From NCBI GenBank assembly GCA_036655775.1, contig JAVVPL010000025.1:1-21217 (forward strand): a stretch of 21,217 nucleotides of DNA. The letters run 5' to 3'. Position 1 is the stretch's first letter; each line of letters starts with the position of its first letter. The notes under the pieces are model-generated. The model was given only the letters and a program-made list of their open reading frames with translations, was not told the origin of the DNA and did not search any database. The position numbers were made by a program, and so were the translations under genes. The stretch comes from JAVVPL01 sp036655775. Its GTDB lineage: Bacteria; Bacteroidota; Bacteroidia; Bacteroidales; P3. Below, one piece after another: positions 1 to 8,623 of the stretch.

Positions 1-128
1 AATCTTTCGGGTGTATTTTTCTTATTCTTCGTAGTAATATATCTAGAAGTTCCAGCTACACCGCTGGTTTTGTGCTCCGTGCATTCCAAAATTACTTGAA
101 TGCGTGCTTCTTTACTTTTCTTAGCCAT
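1..128 (-). CDS. rpmG: 50S ribosomal protein L33 (partial, C-terminus off the left edge)
   Basis: The reading frame from the ATG at 128-126 gives MAKKSKEARIQVILECTEH and continues with TSRYITTKNKKN, which matches the N-terminal two thirds of bacterial L33, a small protein of the large ribosomal subunit. About 42 codons are present; the family is usually 50-62 residues, so roughly the last third lies outside the window. The CxxH-like element (C-T-E-H) is seen, but the second zinc-binding cysteine pair of Zn-type L33 would fall in the missing part and cannot be judged. It is read leftwards, divergent from tsaB, and has its own recognisable promoter about 30 nt upstream. Confidence 0.95.
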   Translation of the reverse strand, partial: MAKKSKEARIQVILECTEHKTSGVAGTSRYITTKNKKNTPER

Positions 129-156
129 TGTTTTTGTCCTTTCATTTTTGGGATTG

Positions 157-187
157 CAAAGGTATGAAATTTTTTCTTTTTATACAA
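157..187 (-). promoter_or_regulatory. Bacteroidota-type promoter for rpmG
   Basis: On the minus strand the -7 box reads TACCTTTG (157-164), a perfect match to the Bacteroidota housekeeping consensus TAnnTTTG. A TTG (185-187) lies 20 nt upstream of it, where the -33 element is expected. It sits about 30 nt upstream of the rpmG start codon. The sequence match is direct; promoter activity is inferred. Confidence 0.7.
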
Positions 188-369
188 ATTTTTACAAAAA
201 TAAATTTTCGAGTAGCTTAACTATCTCAATTTAAAGAGCCGATAGTGATGAGATTAAAAATTGCGATCATTCAAAAAGAGTATACTAACAATGGAATGTC
301 AAAAAAAAAAATATATACCCTATACATATTCTCATTTTTAAGTGTAATTTTACAGAAAAAATAGTTCTC

Positions 370-1080
370 ATGCCCATACTCTTACATATAGAAACAGCCA
401 CAGACATCTGCTCTGTTGCTCTATCCCAAGATACGGAAATACTATCTCTTCGTGAATCAAAAGGGAAAAACGAGCATGCCTCTATGCTTGCCACCTATAT
501 CAGTGAAGTAGCGTGTCAAGCGCATATATCTCTTCAAGAAATTGATGCAATTGTATTTGGAAAAGGACCTGGATCTTACACAGGCTTACGAATAGGTGTT
601 TCAACCGCCAAAGGTTTATGTTATGCCATTGGCAAACCTTTAATTGCGATTAGTCCTTTACAAGCTATGGCAACACAAGCTAGTCTCTATTGTAAAGAAC
701 ATTCCTTTCATCAACAAGCTCTCTTTTGCCCTATGATTGATGCAGGAAGGATGGAAGTATATGCAGCCATCTACAATCAATTGGGGCAAGAAATTAGAGC
801 CGTACAAGCCGATATTGTAGATACGCAAATTTATGCCGAATATCTAAACCAACACGAACTTATCTTTATAGGAAATGGATCGAGCAAATGTAAAGAAACG
901 TTAGCAAATTGTAAAAATGCCGTTTTTTTTGAAGACTTTCATACTTCTGCAGCTTATATGCTCTCCCTTGGATTAGAAGCCTATAATAAAAAAGATTTTG
1001 TCAACTTAGCCTATTTTGAACCTTTTTATTTAAAGGATTTTATTGCAGGAAAATCGATCGTAAAAGGCTTGCACTCATGA
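370..1080 (+). CDS. tsaB: tRNA threonylcarbamoyladenosine biosynthesis protein TsaB
   Basis: TsaB is an ASKHA-fold partner protein that joins TsaD and TsaE to make N6-threonylcarbamoyladenosine at position 37 of ANN-decoding tRNAs in the cytoplasm. The 236-residue product begins PILLHIETATDICSVAL, typical of the first beta hairpin of the fold, and carries the family signature GKGPGSYTGLRIG at residues 64-76 followed by STAKGLCYAIGKP. Length is normal for TsaB (about 220-240). It lacks the metal-binding HxxxH of TsaD, as expected for the non-catalytic paralogue. The last four bases (ATGA, 1077-1080) overlap the anmK start, so the two genes are probably translationally coupled. No clear promoter was recognised in the 240 nt upstream. 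Confidence 0.95.
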   Translation: MPILLHIETATDICSVALSQDTEILSLRESKGKNEHASMLATYISEVACQAHISLQEIDAIVFGKGPGSYTGLRIGVSTAKGLCYAIGKPLIAISPLQAMATQASLYCKEHSFHQQALFCPMIDAGRMEVYAAIYNQLGQEIRAVQADIVDTQIYAEYLNQHELIFIGNGSSKCKETLANCKNAVFFEDFHTSAAYMLSLGLEAYNKKDFVNLAYFEPFYLKDFIAGKSIVKGLHS

Positions 1081-2141
1081 GTTGCCATTTCACTTTTGAT
1101 GTTATAGGTGTTATGTCAGGCACCTCTTTGGATGGTATTGATTTGCTGCATACACAAATTAGCTATGTCAATAAAAAATGGGATTTTAATCTATACGAAG
1201 CAGAAACTATTCCTTATTCTAAAAAGTGGAAAGATAAACTACATAATGCGGTCGATTTAAGTGGGCTTGCTCTTAGTTTATTAGATGTGGAATACGGAGA
1301 ATTATTAGGGGAAACCATTTCTAAATTTATGCAAAAGCATGCTCTTTCACCTGATTTTATTGCGGTGCATGGGCATACTATTTTTCATCAACCACATTTA
1401 CATCTTAGTCTTCAAATAGGTGAAGGGGCAGCTATTGCTAGTATCACAGGCTGCAAAGTGATCAATCATTTTCGGAATAAAGATGTAGCTATGGGGGGAC
1501 AAGGGGCTCCTTTAGTCCCTATTGGTGATGCCCTTCTTTTTAGTGAATATGATTTTTGTTTAAATTTAGGAGGTATTGCAAATATTTCTTATCCATTTCA
1601 AGAAAAACGTATCGCTTTTGACACTTCGATTTGCAATATGGCCTTAAATTATGTAAGCCAAAAAATTGGTTTAGCGTACGATAACAAAGGCGCTTTGGCC
1701 CGTAGTGGACACTTTAATTCTGCTTTATTTGAGCAATTGAATCGCCTGGCTTATTACAGTCAAAAACCACCCAAAACACTAGGTTATGAATGGTTTTTGA
1801 CTCAATGTGCACCAATTTTAGACTCTAATTCATTGACAACAGAAGATCTTTTACATACACTATGCGAACATATAGGATTTCAAAATGGAAAAATCATCAA
1901 ATCACTCACAGGAAAATCACTACTTGTCACAGGCGGAGGTGCTCTCAATGATTTCTTAATAGAATGCATCCAAAAACATTGCGCACTTACAATTTCTAAA
2001 GCCGATCGCAAATTGATAGACTACAAAGAGGCCTTAGTTTTTGCATTTTTAGGCGTGCTCCGATATATGGAAATACCCAATAGTTTACAAAGTGTAACTG
2101 GAGCCCAAAATGATAGTATCGGTGGGGTAATACATCTATAA
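1077..2141 (+). CDS. anmK: Anhydro-N-acetylmuramic acid kinase
   Basis: AnmK hydrolyses the 1,6-anhydro bond of anhydro-MurNAc and phosphorylates it to MurNAc-6-phosphate in the cytoplasm, feeding peptidoglycan turnover products back to amino-sugar metabolism. Visible family motifs, in order: VMSGTSLDGID (residues 12-22, ATP/phosphate loop), HGHTIFHQP (98-106), GGQGAPLVPIGD (140-151), LNLGGIANIS (162-171), FDTSICNMALN (181-191), VTGGGALND (284-292) and a C-terminal TGAQNDSIGG. The catalytic-loop aspartate is taken as Asp182. The product is 354 residues, slightly shorter than the Escherichia coli protein and usual for Bacteroidota. It overlaps tsaB by ATGA and ends 5 nt before the convergent NagZ-like gene, a neighbour that could supply its substrate pathway. 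Confidence 0.94.
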   Translation: MSCHFTFDVIGVMSGTSLDGIDLLHTQISYVNKKWDFNLYEAETIPYSKKWKDKLHNAVDLSGLALSLLDVEYGELLGETISKFMQKHALSPDFIAVHGHTIFHQPHLHLSLQIGEGAAIASITGCKVINHFRNKDVAMGGQGAPLVPIGDALLFSEYDFCLNLGGIANISYPFQEKRIAFDTSICNMALNYVSQKIGLAYDNKGALARSGHFNSALFEQLNRLAYYSQKPPKTLGYEWFLTQCAPILDSNSLTTEDLLHTLCEHIGFQNGKIIKSLTGKSLLVTGGGALNDFLIECIQKHCALTISKADRKLIDYKEALVFAFLGVLRYMEIPNSLQSVTGAQNDSIGGVIHL

Positions 2142-2146
2142 AATGA

Positions 2147-5146
2147 CTACTTATTGATATATTGATATATTAATTCTTGTATATCCGTTCGCAAATTCAT
2201 TTGCATCAATTTTTTATTATTCGCCTCTGGACACACTCGATTGGATAAAAAGACATATACTAAATCCGATTTAGGATCCACCCACATATACGTTCCCGTA
2301 AATCCACTGTGACCATAACTTTCCAAAGAAGCTGACTTTGCTGTTGGAGTAGGTTGATCCGATTGAAAAGGCGGTTTATCAAACCCTCCTCCTCTTCGAT
2401 TGTTAGAAGGAGAAAAATCGGCAGAAGTAAAGAGTTGGATCGTTGCGGAATCTATATATCGACGCCCTCCATAACAACCATTTTGCATCAACATTTGACC
2501 TATCACTACCAAATCATGTGCATTGGAAAAAACACCCGCAGCACCTCCAACACCTCCCATTAAAGCTACACTTGGATCATGCACAAAGCCTTGTATTTGT
2601 TGTTGTCTAAATACTCTATCATTTTCAGTCGGAATAATTTTATTTTTATCAAAGTGTTGGATTGGTAAATATGAAATATGTGTCAAGCCCAAAGGTTTGT
2701 AGAAAGAATCTCGAACATACACATCCAAACTTACATCGGTTTTGTTTTCTATATATTCTTGTAAATAATAAAAGCCCACATCACTATAAACCAATTTGGG
2801 GGTCATATCCACTTTGCTAATATCCATTTGTTCTCGAATATGTTTATAATAATCCTTTAAAACATATAAACTATCTGCAATTTGTATAGGATATTGCTCA
2901 CTTTTACGATGTGAAAATATTTTTTCTTTTTTGTAAAAACTATCAATATAGATGGGAACACTCGCTTTTAATCCTGCTTGATGCGATAACAAAGCACGTA
3001 TATTTATATTTTTTTTGTTTGTACGTCGTAAACGGTGGATTTTATTAGACAATTTTTCATCCAATTGATAGGCTTTTTCATCATAGAGTTTCATCATTGC
3101 CAAAGTGGTGGAAATTACTTTTGTAAGAGATGCTACATCATACACATTATCTAGGTTCACCATAGGCGAAAGCGAATCGTAAGTGTAACGACCAAACGCT
3201 TTTTGGTAAACAATACTGCCCCCTTTAGCTATGGCTATTTGACAACCAGGATAGGCCGCTTCATGAATACCCAATATTGCTAGTGAATCTATTTTAGCAA
3301 ATAATTCAGCAGGCAAACCTATTTCTTGCGGATATTGGTAAGCTAATGCCGAAGTCGAAGTAGAAAGCCCATATCCCACAGGCCATTCTTTACTGATACT
3401 TACGGGAAGTTTACCTTGTGCAGCCAATCCCCCAAATAAAATTTGAGGAGCAATACTTAAAGAGGCTGGAAGTTCCTGATAGGATACTACGATCGCATCT
3501 ACATCTTGTATATTTGAAAATAAATTTAAAGAATATGGACTCGCAAATAGATTCAACACACAAACACCAGGTAATTGTTGCAAACTGTCTACTAACTCTA
3601 TGCTTTGTGAGGTAATTCCATACTTTTTACTAGGCGCATAATTTGTATTCGTAATACTCATAATCAACAAATCATACGGGGCTAATCGCATTTTGATAGA
3701 ATCTATTTTTATTTTTTCGAAATTTTTATGTAAATAATAATGATCTATTTGCGCATAATTGGAAAGCATTTCTTCATAAGCGCCCACATTCGTATCCCCT
3801 ATATGCAAACAAGCTATTTTAGGGTATAAAGAAGGGATTAAAGGAAGTATATTGTTTTTATTTTTCAACAAAGTTGTTGCTTGTGCAAATATTTGATTAT
3901 TGAGCACCTTCACATCTATCGTATTTAAGTCGTTCAATAAATTAGTGGGAGAAACAAAAATTTTATTTGCCTTTGTAAGAGAAGAAGTATCTTCCTTTAC
4001 AATATCAACTAAAAGTCCCAATTCTTTTTTGCAATTTAAAATACGACGGCATGAATTTTCTATTTTTTCGAGTGATAAAAGCGTATCTTCAACAGCTTGT
4101 TTGATTGCAGCGATGGCTGCGGGTGGATTAAGGGGAAGAAGAAGTATATCATTGCCTGCCAATAAAGCTCTAACTTCTACTTCGCCTGGATATTTTGCCA
4201 ATGCTGTGACTCCATTCATTTCCAAACCATCGGTAAATACAAGCCCTTTAAAGCCCAGAGTATGTCGCAGCAAAGTATCAATCAGCAAGGGCGACAATGA
4301 TGCAGGTGCGCCGCTAGTATCTAAGGCTGGTGTTCCCAAATGACCCACCATAATACTATTCACACCCATTTCTATCATTTTTTTAAAAGGATATAAATCG
4401 ACAGTATCCATATAAGCGAAACTATGATTAATGGTAGGTGTAGCAAGATGACTATCAATATCGGTATCTCCATGTCCTGGAAAATGTTTTGCCGATCCCA
4501 AGACACCTTCTTTATTCATTCCTTTAAAATAAGCTATACTTTTGTTGGCCACATTGTATTTGTCTTCACCAAAAGAACGCGTATTAATTACGGGGTTGTT
4601 CGGATTATTATTAATATCTACCGAAGGAATATAATTAAAATGAATGCCTAAACGATTACATTGTGCCCCCACCATCCTTCCCATTTTATAAACTAAACTA
4701 TCTTTTTGCAAGGCACCTAAAGTTTGTTGACGAGGGAAAGTCCATAAATCGGTTAAACGCATACCTGGCCCCCATTCACCATCTATACTAATCAATAAAG
4801 GAAGTTTGGCTTTACTCTGATACAAATTAGAGGCTTTAACCATTTCCGAGGCTAAACCTTTAAAAAAACAAACGCCTCCATACTGATATTTGTCAATTGT
4901 ATTCGCAATATCCGCATAATAGCCACTATCATTTTCTGCAAAAGAACGGATAACTATCAATTGGGCAATTTTTTGTTCCAAAGTCATACTTTGTAGTAAT
5001 TTTTCTACACTTGTATATGTTTTTGTTATTGAGTTTTCCGTTTTCTGTACTTTTGCATGAATTTTACGCTTGGCCGCTTGTGCTGGTGATAGCATATTCA
5101 CAACAATTATAAACAAAAACAAAGTTATTTTTAGATTGAATTTCAT
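2147..5146 (-). CDS. Exported GH3 (NagZ-like) N-acetyl-beta-glucosaminidase fused to a beta-lactamase-like serine hydrolase domain
   Basis: This 999-residue protein has two enzyme domains. Residues 1-25 look like a Sec signal peptide (hydrophobic LFLFIIVVN, cleavage after AQA). The GH3 domain (about 48-380) has the NagZ signature KHFPGHGDT (220-228) with the following DSH (231-233, the Asp-His acid/base pair of NagZ enzymes) and nucleophile Asp306 in VFTDGLEM; about 400-595 resembles a GH3 C-terminal alpha/beta domain. The C-terminal part (about 612-995) is a class C beta-lactamase/transpeptidase-like hydrolase with SLTK (673-676), YSD (787-789) and HSG (946-948) as the three motifs. Such fusions are known in Bacteroidota. 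The likely role is cutting GlcNAc from peptidoglycan fragments in the periplasm; the substrate of the serine hydrolase domain is unknown. It converges on anmK and lies 131 nt downstream of dapB. Confidence 0.9.
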   Translation of the reverse strand: MKFNLKITLFLFIIVVNMLSPAQAAKRKIHAKVQKTENSITKTYTSVEKLLQSMTLEQKIAQLIVIRSFAENDSGYYADIANTIDKYQYGGVCFFKGLASEMVKASNLYQSKAKLPLLISIDGEWGPGMRLTDLWTFPRQQTLGALQKDSLVYKMGRMVGAQCNRLGIHFNYIPSVDINNNPNNPVINTRSFGEDKYNVANKSIAYFKGMNKEGVLGSAKHFPGHGDTDIDSHLATPTINHSFAYMDTVDLYPFKKMIEMGVNSIMVGHLGTPALDTSGAPASLSPLLIDTLLRHTLGFKGLVFTDGLEMNGVTALAKYPGEVEVRALLAGNDILLLPLNPPAAIAAIKQAVEDTLLSLEKIENSCRRILNCKKELGLLVDIVKEDTSSLTKANKIFVSPTNLLNDLNTIDVKVLNNQIFAQATTLLKNKNNILPLIPSLYPKIACLHIGDTNVGAYEEMLSNYAQIDHYYLHKNFEKIKIDSIKMRLAPYDLLIMSITNTNYAPSKKYGITSQSIELVDSLQQLPGVCVLNLFASPYSLNLFSNIQDVDAIVVSYQELPASLSIAPQILFGGLAAQGKLPVSISKEWPVGYGLSTSTSALAYQYPQEIGLPAELFAKIDSLAILGIHEAAYPGCQIAIAKGGSIVYQKAFGRYTYDSLSPMVNLDNVYDVASLTKVISTTLAMMKLYDEKAYQLDEKLSNKIHRLRRTNKKNINIRALLSHQAGLKASVPIYIDSFYKKEKIFSHRKSEQYPIQIADSLYVLKDYYKHIREQMDISKVDMTPKLVYSDVGFYYLQEYIENKTDVSLDVYVRDSFYKPLGLTHISYLPIQHFDKNKIIPTENDRVFRQQQIQGFVHDPSVALMGGVGGAAGVFSNAHDLVVIGQMLMQNGCYGGRRYIDSATIQLFTSADFSPSNNRRGGGFDKPPFQSDQPTPTAKSASLESYGHSGFTGTYMWVDPKSDLVYVFLSNRVCPEANNKKLMQMNLRTDIQELIYQYINK

Positions 5147-5172
5147 AAGTAATAATTTTTAATACATCTGGC

Positions 5173-5203
5173 GTATGTACCTCCATGAGGTTTGTGCTCA
5201 TAC
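5173..5203 (-). other. Small hairpin in the leader of the NagZ-like fusion gene
   Basis: On the minus strand, ACCTC-ATG-GAGGT (5179-5191) can fold as a 5-bp stem. It is flanked by GTATG and CATAC (5199-5203 and 5173-5177), which could extend it across an asymmetric internal loop. It includes a perfect GGAGGT, but this is about 33 nt upstream of the real ATG at 5146. A two-codon ORF (ATG-TAT-TAA) follows it. The 131-nt gap holds no clear Bacteroidota -7 box and no other gene. Any regulatory meaning is speculative. Confidence 0.2.
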
Positions 5204-5277
5204 TCTTGCTAGAGAGATTGAACTCATGTTCGTTTTTATACGTAATAAATTTTAATAAATAAATCCGCTTCGTCGAA

Positions 5278-5997
5278 TTAGAAAGGCAACATATCTTTCA
5301 TCGAAAAGCACCCTGTTTTCCCTATCAACCATTCGGCCGCCATCACAGCGCCTAGGGCAAAACCGCTTCTCGATTTTGCTTCATGTCGCACTAAAATGCG
5401 ATCTTCATCCGATTCATAAACTAATTCATGAACTCCTACCACCGCTTCTTTTCGTAAAGCTTTAATGTGTAAATCTCCAAGTCCATCATCTAAGGACCAG
5501 GTACGAATTCGATCTAATTCCTCAATAACTATTTCAGCCAAACTAATTGCGGTTCCACTGGGTTTATCTAATTTATGAATATGATGAATTTCTTCCATCT
5601 GCACATTATATTGTTCCTGCGTATTCATCATTTTAGCTAAAGTTCTATTTAATGCAAAAAACATATAAACACCAATGCTAAAATTGGAAGCATGAAATAA
5701 AGATTGTTTTTTTTCTTGACACAAGTGTTCAATTCTGGGCAAATCGGCATTCCATGCTGTGGTTCCAACCACTATAGGCAAATTCATTGCAAAACATTTT
5801 TCAATATTTTTAACCACAGTAAGAGGGGTCGAAAATTCGATGGCTAAATCTGCAATTTTCAAATTATTGGCTTCAAGTACCCAATCTTCTTCCTTATCAA
5901 TTTTAGCTACAATACAATGACCTCGTTTGAGAGCCACTTTCTCTACTTCTTTTCCCATGCGACCATAGCCTATAAGAACAATTTTTTTTTCTGACAT
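5278..5997 (-). CDS. dapB: 4-hydroxy-tetrahydrodipicolinate reductase
   Basis: DapB reduces 4-hydroxy-tetrahydrodipicolinate with NAD(P)H in the diaminopimelate/lysine pathway, which supplies both lysine and the peptide crosslink residue of peptidoglycan. The 239-residue product has the Rossmann nucleotide loop GYGRMG (10-15), a VVGTTAWN segment (76-83), SNFSIGV (104-110) and the signature EIHHIHKLDKPSGTA (136-150), with His138 and Lys142 at the catalytic positions. It is shorter than the E. coli enzyme (273) but usual for Bacteroidota. It starts 10 nt after the DUF5683 stop, so it is probably the last gene of the parA-parB-DUF5683-dapB transcript. Confidence 0.96.
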   Translation of the reverse strand: MSEKKIVLIGYGRMGKEVEKVALKRGHCIVAKIDKEEDWVLEANNLKIADLAIEFSTPLTVVKNIEKCFAMNLPIVVGTTAWNADLPRIEHLCQEKKQSLFHASNFSIGVYMFFALNRTLAKMMNTQEQYNVQMEEIHHIHKLDKPSGTAISLAEIVIEELDRIRTWSLDDGLGDLHIKALRKEAVVGVHELVYESDEDRILVRHEAKSRSGFALGAVMAAEWLIGKTGCFSMKDMLPF

Positions 5998-6007
5998 TTT
6001 TTTTAAA

Positions 6008-6721
6008 TTAACGTATTCGCATACTAAATTTTAATCCTGCATCTAAAGGCACCGACTGCCCCAACATAAAATTAGGTTGCGCATAGGGTTTAATACTGAG
6101 AGTTAGATTTGGAGAAACATCGTATGTAAATAAATGCGCATATACTACGGCATCTACAATATTCAATAAATACACTACACTTGCAATGATAATAGATAAT
6201 TCAAAATTATTTTGATAATAATTGCGCACATCTAAAATACTCTCATACGTATGACCTGCAAACAGAGGATTACAAAGAAGACTATCTCCACTCGTGCGTG
6301 CAAAAATTTCATTTTCATACACTCGCTTTTCTTTTACATTCATATTGATAAAATAATACAAAACACCTGCCCCAGCATAAATCACGGGAGCTTTATACCA
6401 CTGCCCATTGTATACTTGTCCTAAACCAGGCAAGACGGCAGAAAACACACCTGCCATCGTAGGATTTTTTTTAGTTTTTTTTGACCAATCTAAATTTTGT
6501 TTCTTTTTTTCTCGCTTTGATTTCGTTAGTATGGAAGATGTATCCTTATTGGAAGCTTTGGCCATCTGTTCAAAATTAGGCGTTTCACCCAATGTAAATT
6601 CAACACGAGAAGCATTCGTTAATGTCATATTCATTGAGTGCGGTTCATTTCCATTCTCGGCTAAAATCACAGAGACAGAAGTGACCATCAGGGTAACACA
6701 AACGAATATAAACCTAAGCAT
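6008..6721 (-). CDS. DUF5683 domain protein, probable exported or membrane protein
   Basis: Function unknown. The start chosen is the ATG at 6721-6719, because ATGCTTAG overlaps the parB stop (6714-6716) and yields a good signal peptide or anchor (MLRFIFVCVTLMVTSVSVIL). An in-frame ATG at 6751 lies inside parB and would add ten residues. From the chosen start the product is 237 residues. The middle has a conserved, glycine-rich hydrophobic stretch with AGVFSAVLPGLGQVYNGQWYKAP followed by a hydrophobic segment ending YYFINMNV, then another hydrophobic segment around SIIIASVVYLLNIVDAVVYAHLF. This is the DUF5683 pattern commonly found right after parB in Bacteroidota. It is coupled to parB and 10 nt before dapB. 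An envelope role is inferred only. Confidence 0.82.
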   Translation of the reverse strand: MLRFIFVCVTLMVTSVSVILAENGNEPHSMNMTLTNASRVEFTLGETPNFEQMAKASNKDTSSILTKSKREKKKQNLDWSKKTKKNPTMAGVFSAVLPGLGQVYNGQWYKAPVIYAGAGVLYYFINMNVKEKRVYENEIFARTSGDSLLCNPLFAGHTYESILDVRNYYQNNFELSIIIASVVYLLNIVDAVVYAHLFTYDVSPNLTLSIKPYAQPNFMLGQSVPLDAGLKFSMRIR

Positions 6722-7655
6722 TGAGCTTATCCATAATATTTTTAAGTTCATCTTTGGATGTAAAATGGATAAGAATATTACCTTTTCCTGCTTTATTTAC
6801 TTTTAACTCTACGGCTGTATTTAATTTTTGAGCTAATGATTTTTTTTCTTCAATGCACACATCCTCATTTTGCGATTTTTTGCTTTTGGATTTACTCTCT
6901 GACTTATCTTTAGATAAATTGCGCACCACTTCCTCTACTTGACGTACCGAAAGGCCCTTATCTATAATAGAACGAACAATATCAACTTGTTTTCCAGCGC
7001 TTTCTACCGTAATAATAGCTCGAGCATGTCCCATGCTAATTTTATCATCTTTCAAAGCCAATTGCACTTCAGCAGGCAATTTGAGTAAACGCAAATAATT
7101 GGTAACCGTACTTCGATTTTTCCCCAATCGTTCACTCAATTTATCTTGATTATATTGACAAGTATCCAATAAAGCTTGATATGAAAGAGCCACATCAATG
7201 GCATTTAAATTTTCTCTTTGAATGTTTTCAACTAAGGCCATTTCCAACATCTCGTTGTCGTTGACCATACGAATATAGGCAGGAATATCGGTCAAATTCG
7301 CTATTTTAGCTGCTCTGAAACGTCTTTCGCCTGAAATTAATTGATATTTTTCACCTATTTTCCGAACTGTAATAGGTTGAATAAGACCACTAACTTTAAT
7401 GGAAGCCGCCAATTCTTCCAATTGTTCTGGAAGAAATACAGTACGAGGTTGAAACGGATTTACTTCAATGAGTTTCAACGGAATTGCAGCAATTGCACCA
7501 ATCACCGCATTGGCACCTTCCACTATGACCTCTTGAGGACTAGGTGGTGGCAAAGAAGAGCTAATGTTCTCTTTATTGACAGGGTTTACCAACATATCTG
7601 ACCCAGATAATAATGCCCCTAAACCTCGTCCTAATGCTTGTCTTTTTGCACTCAT
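6714..7655 (-). CDS. parB: Chromosome-partitioning protein ParB (Spo0J family)
   Basis: ParB binds parS near the origin, loads as a CTP-gated clamp and spreads along DNA to drive chromosome segregation with ParA. The 313-residue protein starts with the basic N-terminal ParA-contact motif AKRQALGRGLGALLSG (residues 3-18). It then has PFQPR (67-71), the CTP-binding box ISGERRFRAA (107-116), the LVENIQRENLNAID segment (141-154), a helix-turn-helix around DKLSERLGKNRSTVTNYLRL (171-190) and a C-terminal dimerisation domain after a Lys/Ser-rich linker. It starts 1 nt after the parA stop, and its stop overlaps the DUF5683 start. No full parS site was seen in the window. Confidence 0.97.
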   Translation of the reverse strand: MSAKRQALGRGLGALLSGSDMLVNPVNKENISSSLPPPSPQEVIVEGANAVIGAIAAIPLKLIEVNPFQPRTVFLPEQLEELAASIKVSGLIQPITVRKIGEKYQLISGERRFRAAKIANLTDIPAYIRMVNDNEMLEMALVENIQRENLNAIDVALSYQALLDTCQYNQDKLSERLGKNRSTVTNYLRLLKLPAEVQLALKDDKISMGHARAIITVESAGKQVDIVRSIIDKGLSVRQVEEVVRNLSKDKSESKSKSKKSQNEDVCIEEKKSLAQKLNTAVELKVNKAGKGNILIHFTSKDELKNIMDKLNA

Positions 7656-7656
7656 C

Positions 7657-8460
7657 TTATTCCTCTATTTGCTTTTCAGCATTTTTAATATTTGTTAAAT
7701 CATTTTTTTGTAACACTTCCTTTGCCAAGTTCAAATAATTCGTAGCCCCCGCACTTGAAGCATCATACGTGAGTATGGTTTCTCTATAACTAGGTGCTTC
7801 TGCCAATTTAGTGTTATTATGTATCACCGTTTTAAAAACTAAATGTTCAAAATGTTCTCGCACATCATCTACTACTTGCCTAGATAATCGAGTACGAGAA
7901 TCATACATCGTAAGTAAAATACCTTCAAAAGCCAATTCTTTATTAAATCGATTTTGGACAATAAGAATCGTATTTAATAGTTTTGTCAAACCTTCTAAGG
8001 CATAATACTGACATTGCACAGGAATAATTACAGAATCGGATGCGGTCAGTGCATTCATAGTTACTAGGCCTAAAGAAGGAGAACAATCTATAATGATAAA
8101 ATCATATTGCTCTTTTAGGGAAGCAATCATTTTTTCCATCACTCGTTCTCGATTAGGCACTCCTATTAATTCTATTTCGGCTCCTACCAAATTGATATGA
8201 GAGGGTAATAGGTCCATATTAGGAGTCGTTGTTTTTAAAATAATCCGTTTTGGATCAACGCCCTCCACTAAACATTCATAAATGCTAGTCGTAATACTAT
8301 CTGGATTAAACCCAGCACCCGAAGTGGCATTTGCCTGTGGATCTGCATCTATCAGCAAAGTTTTCTTCTCAAGTACTGCTAAAGCTGCACTTAAATTGAT
8401 GGCGGAAGTTGTTTTCCCCACTCCCCCTTTTTGATTCGTTATTGAAATTACCTTACCCAT
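7657..8460 (-). CDS. parA: Chromosome-partitioning ATPase ParA (Soj)
   Basis: ParA is a deviant Walker-type ATPase that binds the nucleoid as an ATP dimer and is stimulated by ParB, moving origins apart. The deviant Walker A KGGVGKTT with signature lysine, the LLIDADPQANATSGAG segment (Walker A'), the FIIIDCSPSLG Walker B region and the IIPVQCQYYALEGL segment are all visible. The product is 267 residues, normal for chromosomal ParA. The frame extends one codon upstream to a TTG (8463-8461), but the ATG at 8460-8458 is the better start. It leads the parA-parB-DUF5683-dapB cluster. About 160 nt separate it from the DUF3276 gene and hold that gene's terminator; no convincing -7 box was found. 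Confidence 0.97.
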   Translation of the reverse strand: MGKVISITNQKGGVGKTTSAINLSAALAVLEKKTLLIDADPQANATSGAGFNPDSITTSIYECLVEGVDPKRIILKTTTPNMDLLPSHINLVGAEIELIGVPNRERVMEKMIASLKEQYDFIIIDCSPSLGLVTMNALTASDSVIIPVQCQYYALEGLTKLLNTILIVQNRFNKELAFEGILLTMYDSRTRLSRQVVDDVREHFEHLVFKTVIHNNTKLAEAPSYRETILTYDASSAGATNYLNLAKEVLQKNDLTNIKNAEKQIEE

Positions 8461-8573
8461 CAATATTTTATTTTCTAAATTTATTATTCAAGACTAATTG
8501 AAAAATCAAAATCGTCTATCATTCAGATATTTACTATTTATTATCTTTTTCTTTAAAAGCGTGCGTATGCAGC

Positions 8574-8604
8574 AAAAAAAGCCGTTCACAATAGAACAGC
8601 TTTT
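8574..8604 (-). terminator. Rho-independent terminator of the DUF3276 gene
   Basis: On the minus strand AAAAGCTGTTC pairs with GAACGGCTTTT (11 bp, one G-T wobble) across a 6-nt loop, followed directly by a run of seven T residues (8574-8580 on the plus strand are A). It begins about 20 nt after the DUF3276 stop codon and lies upstream of parA. Confidence 0.85.
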
Positions 8605-8623
8605 AGAATGATCGAACGTAGGT

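Noticed and set aside
3900..4343. Plus-strand 147-codon open frame
   Set aside because: Lies entirely antisense within the well-supported GH3 domain, with no recognisable protein features.
5000..5205. Minus-strand frame of about 47 codons starting near 5203 (MSTNLMEV...) overlapping the start of the NagZ-like gene
   Set aside because: Out of frame with the signal peptide of a clear gene, no family resemblance, ends early.
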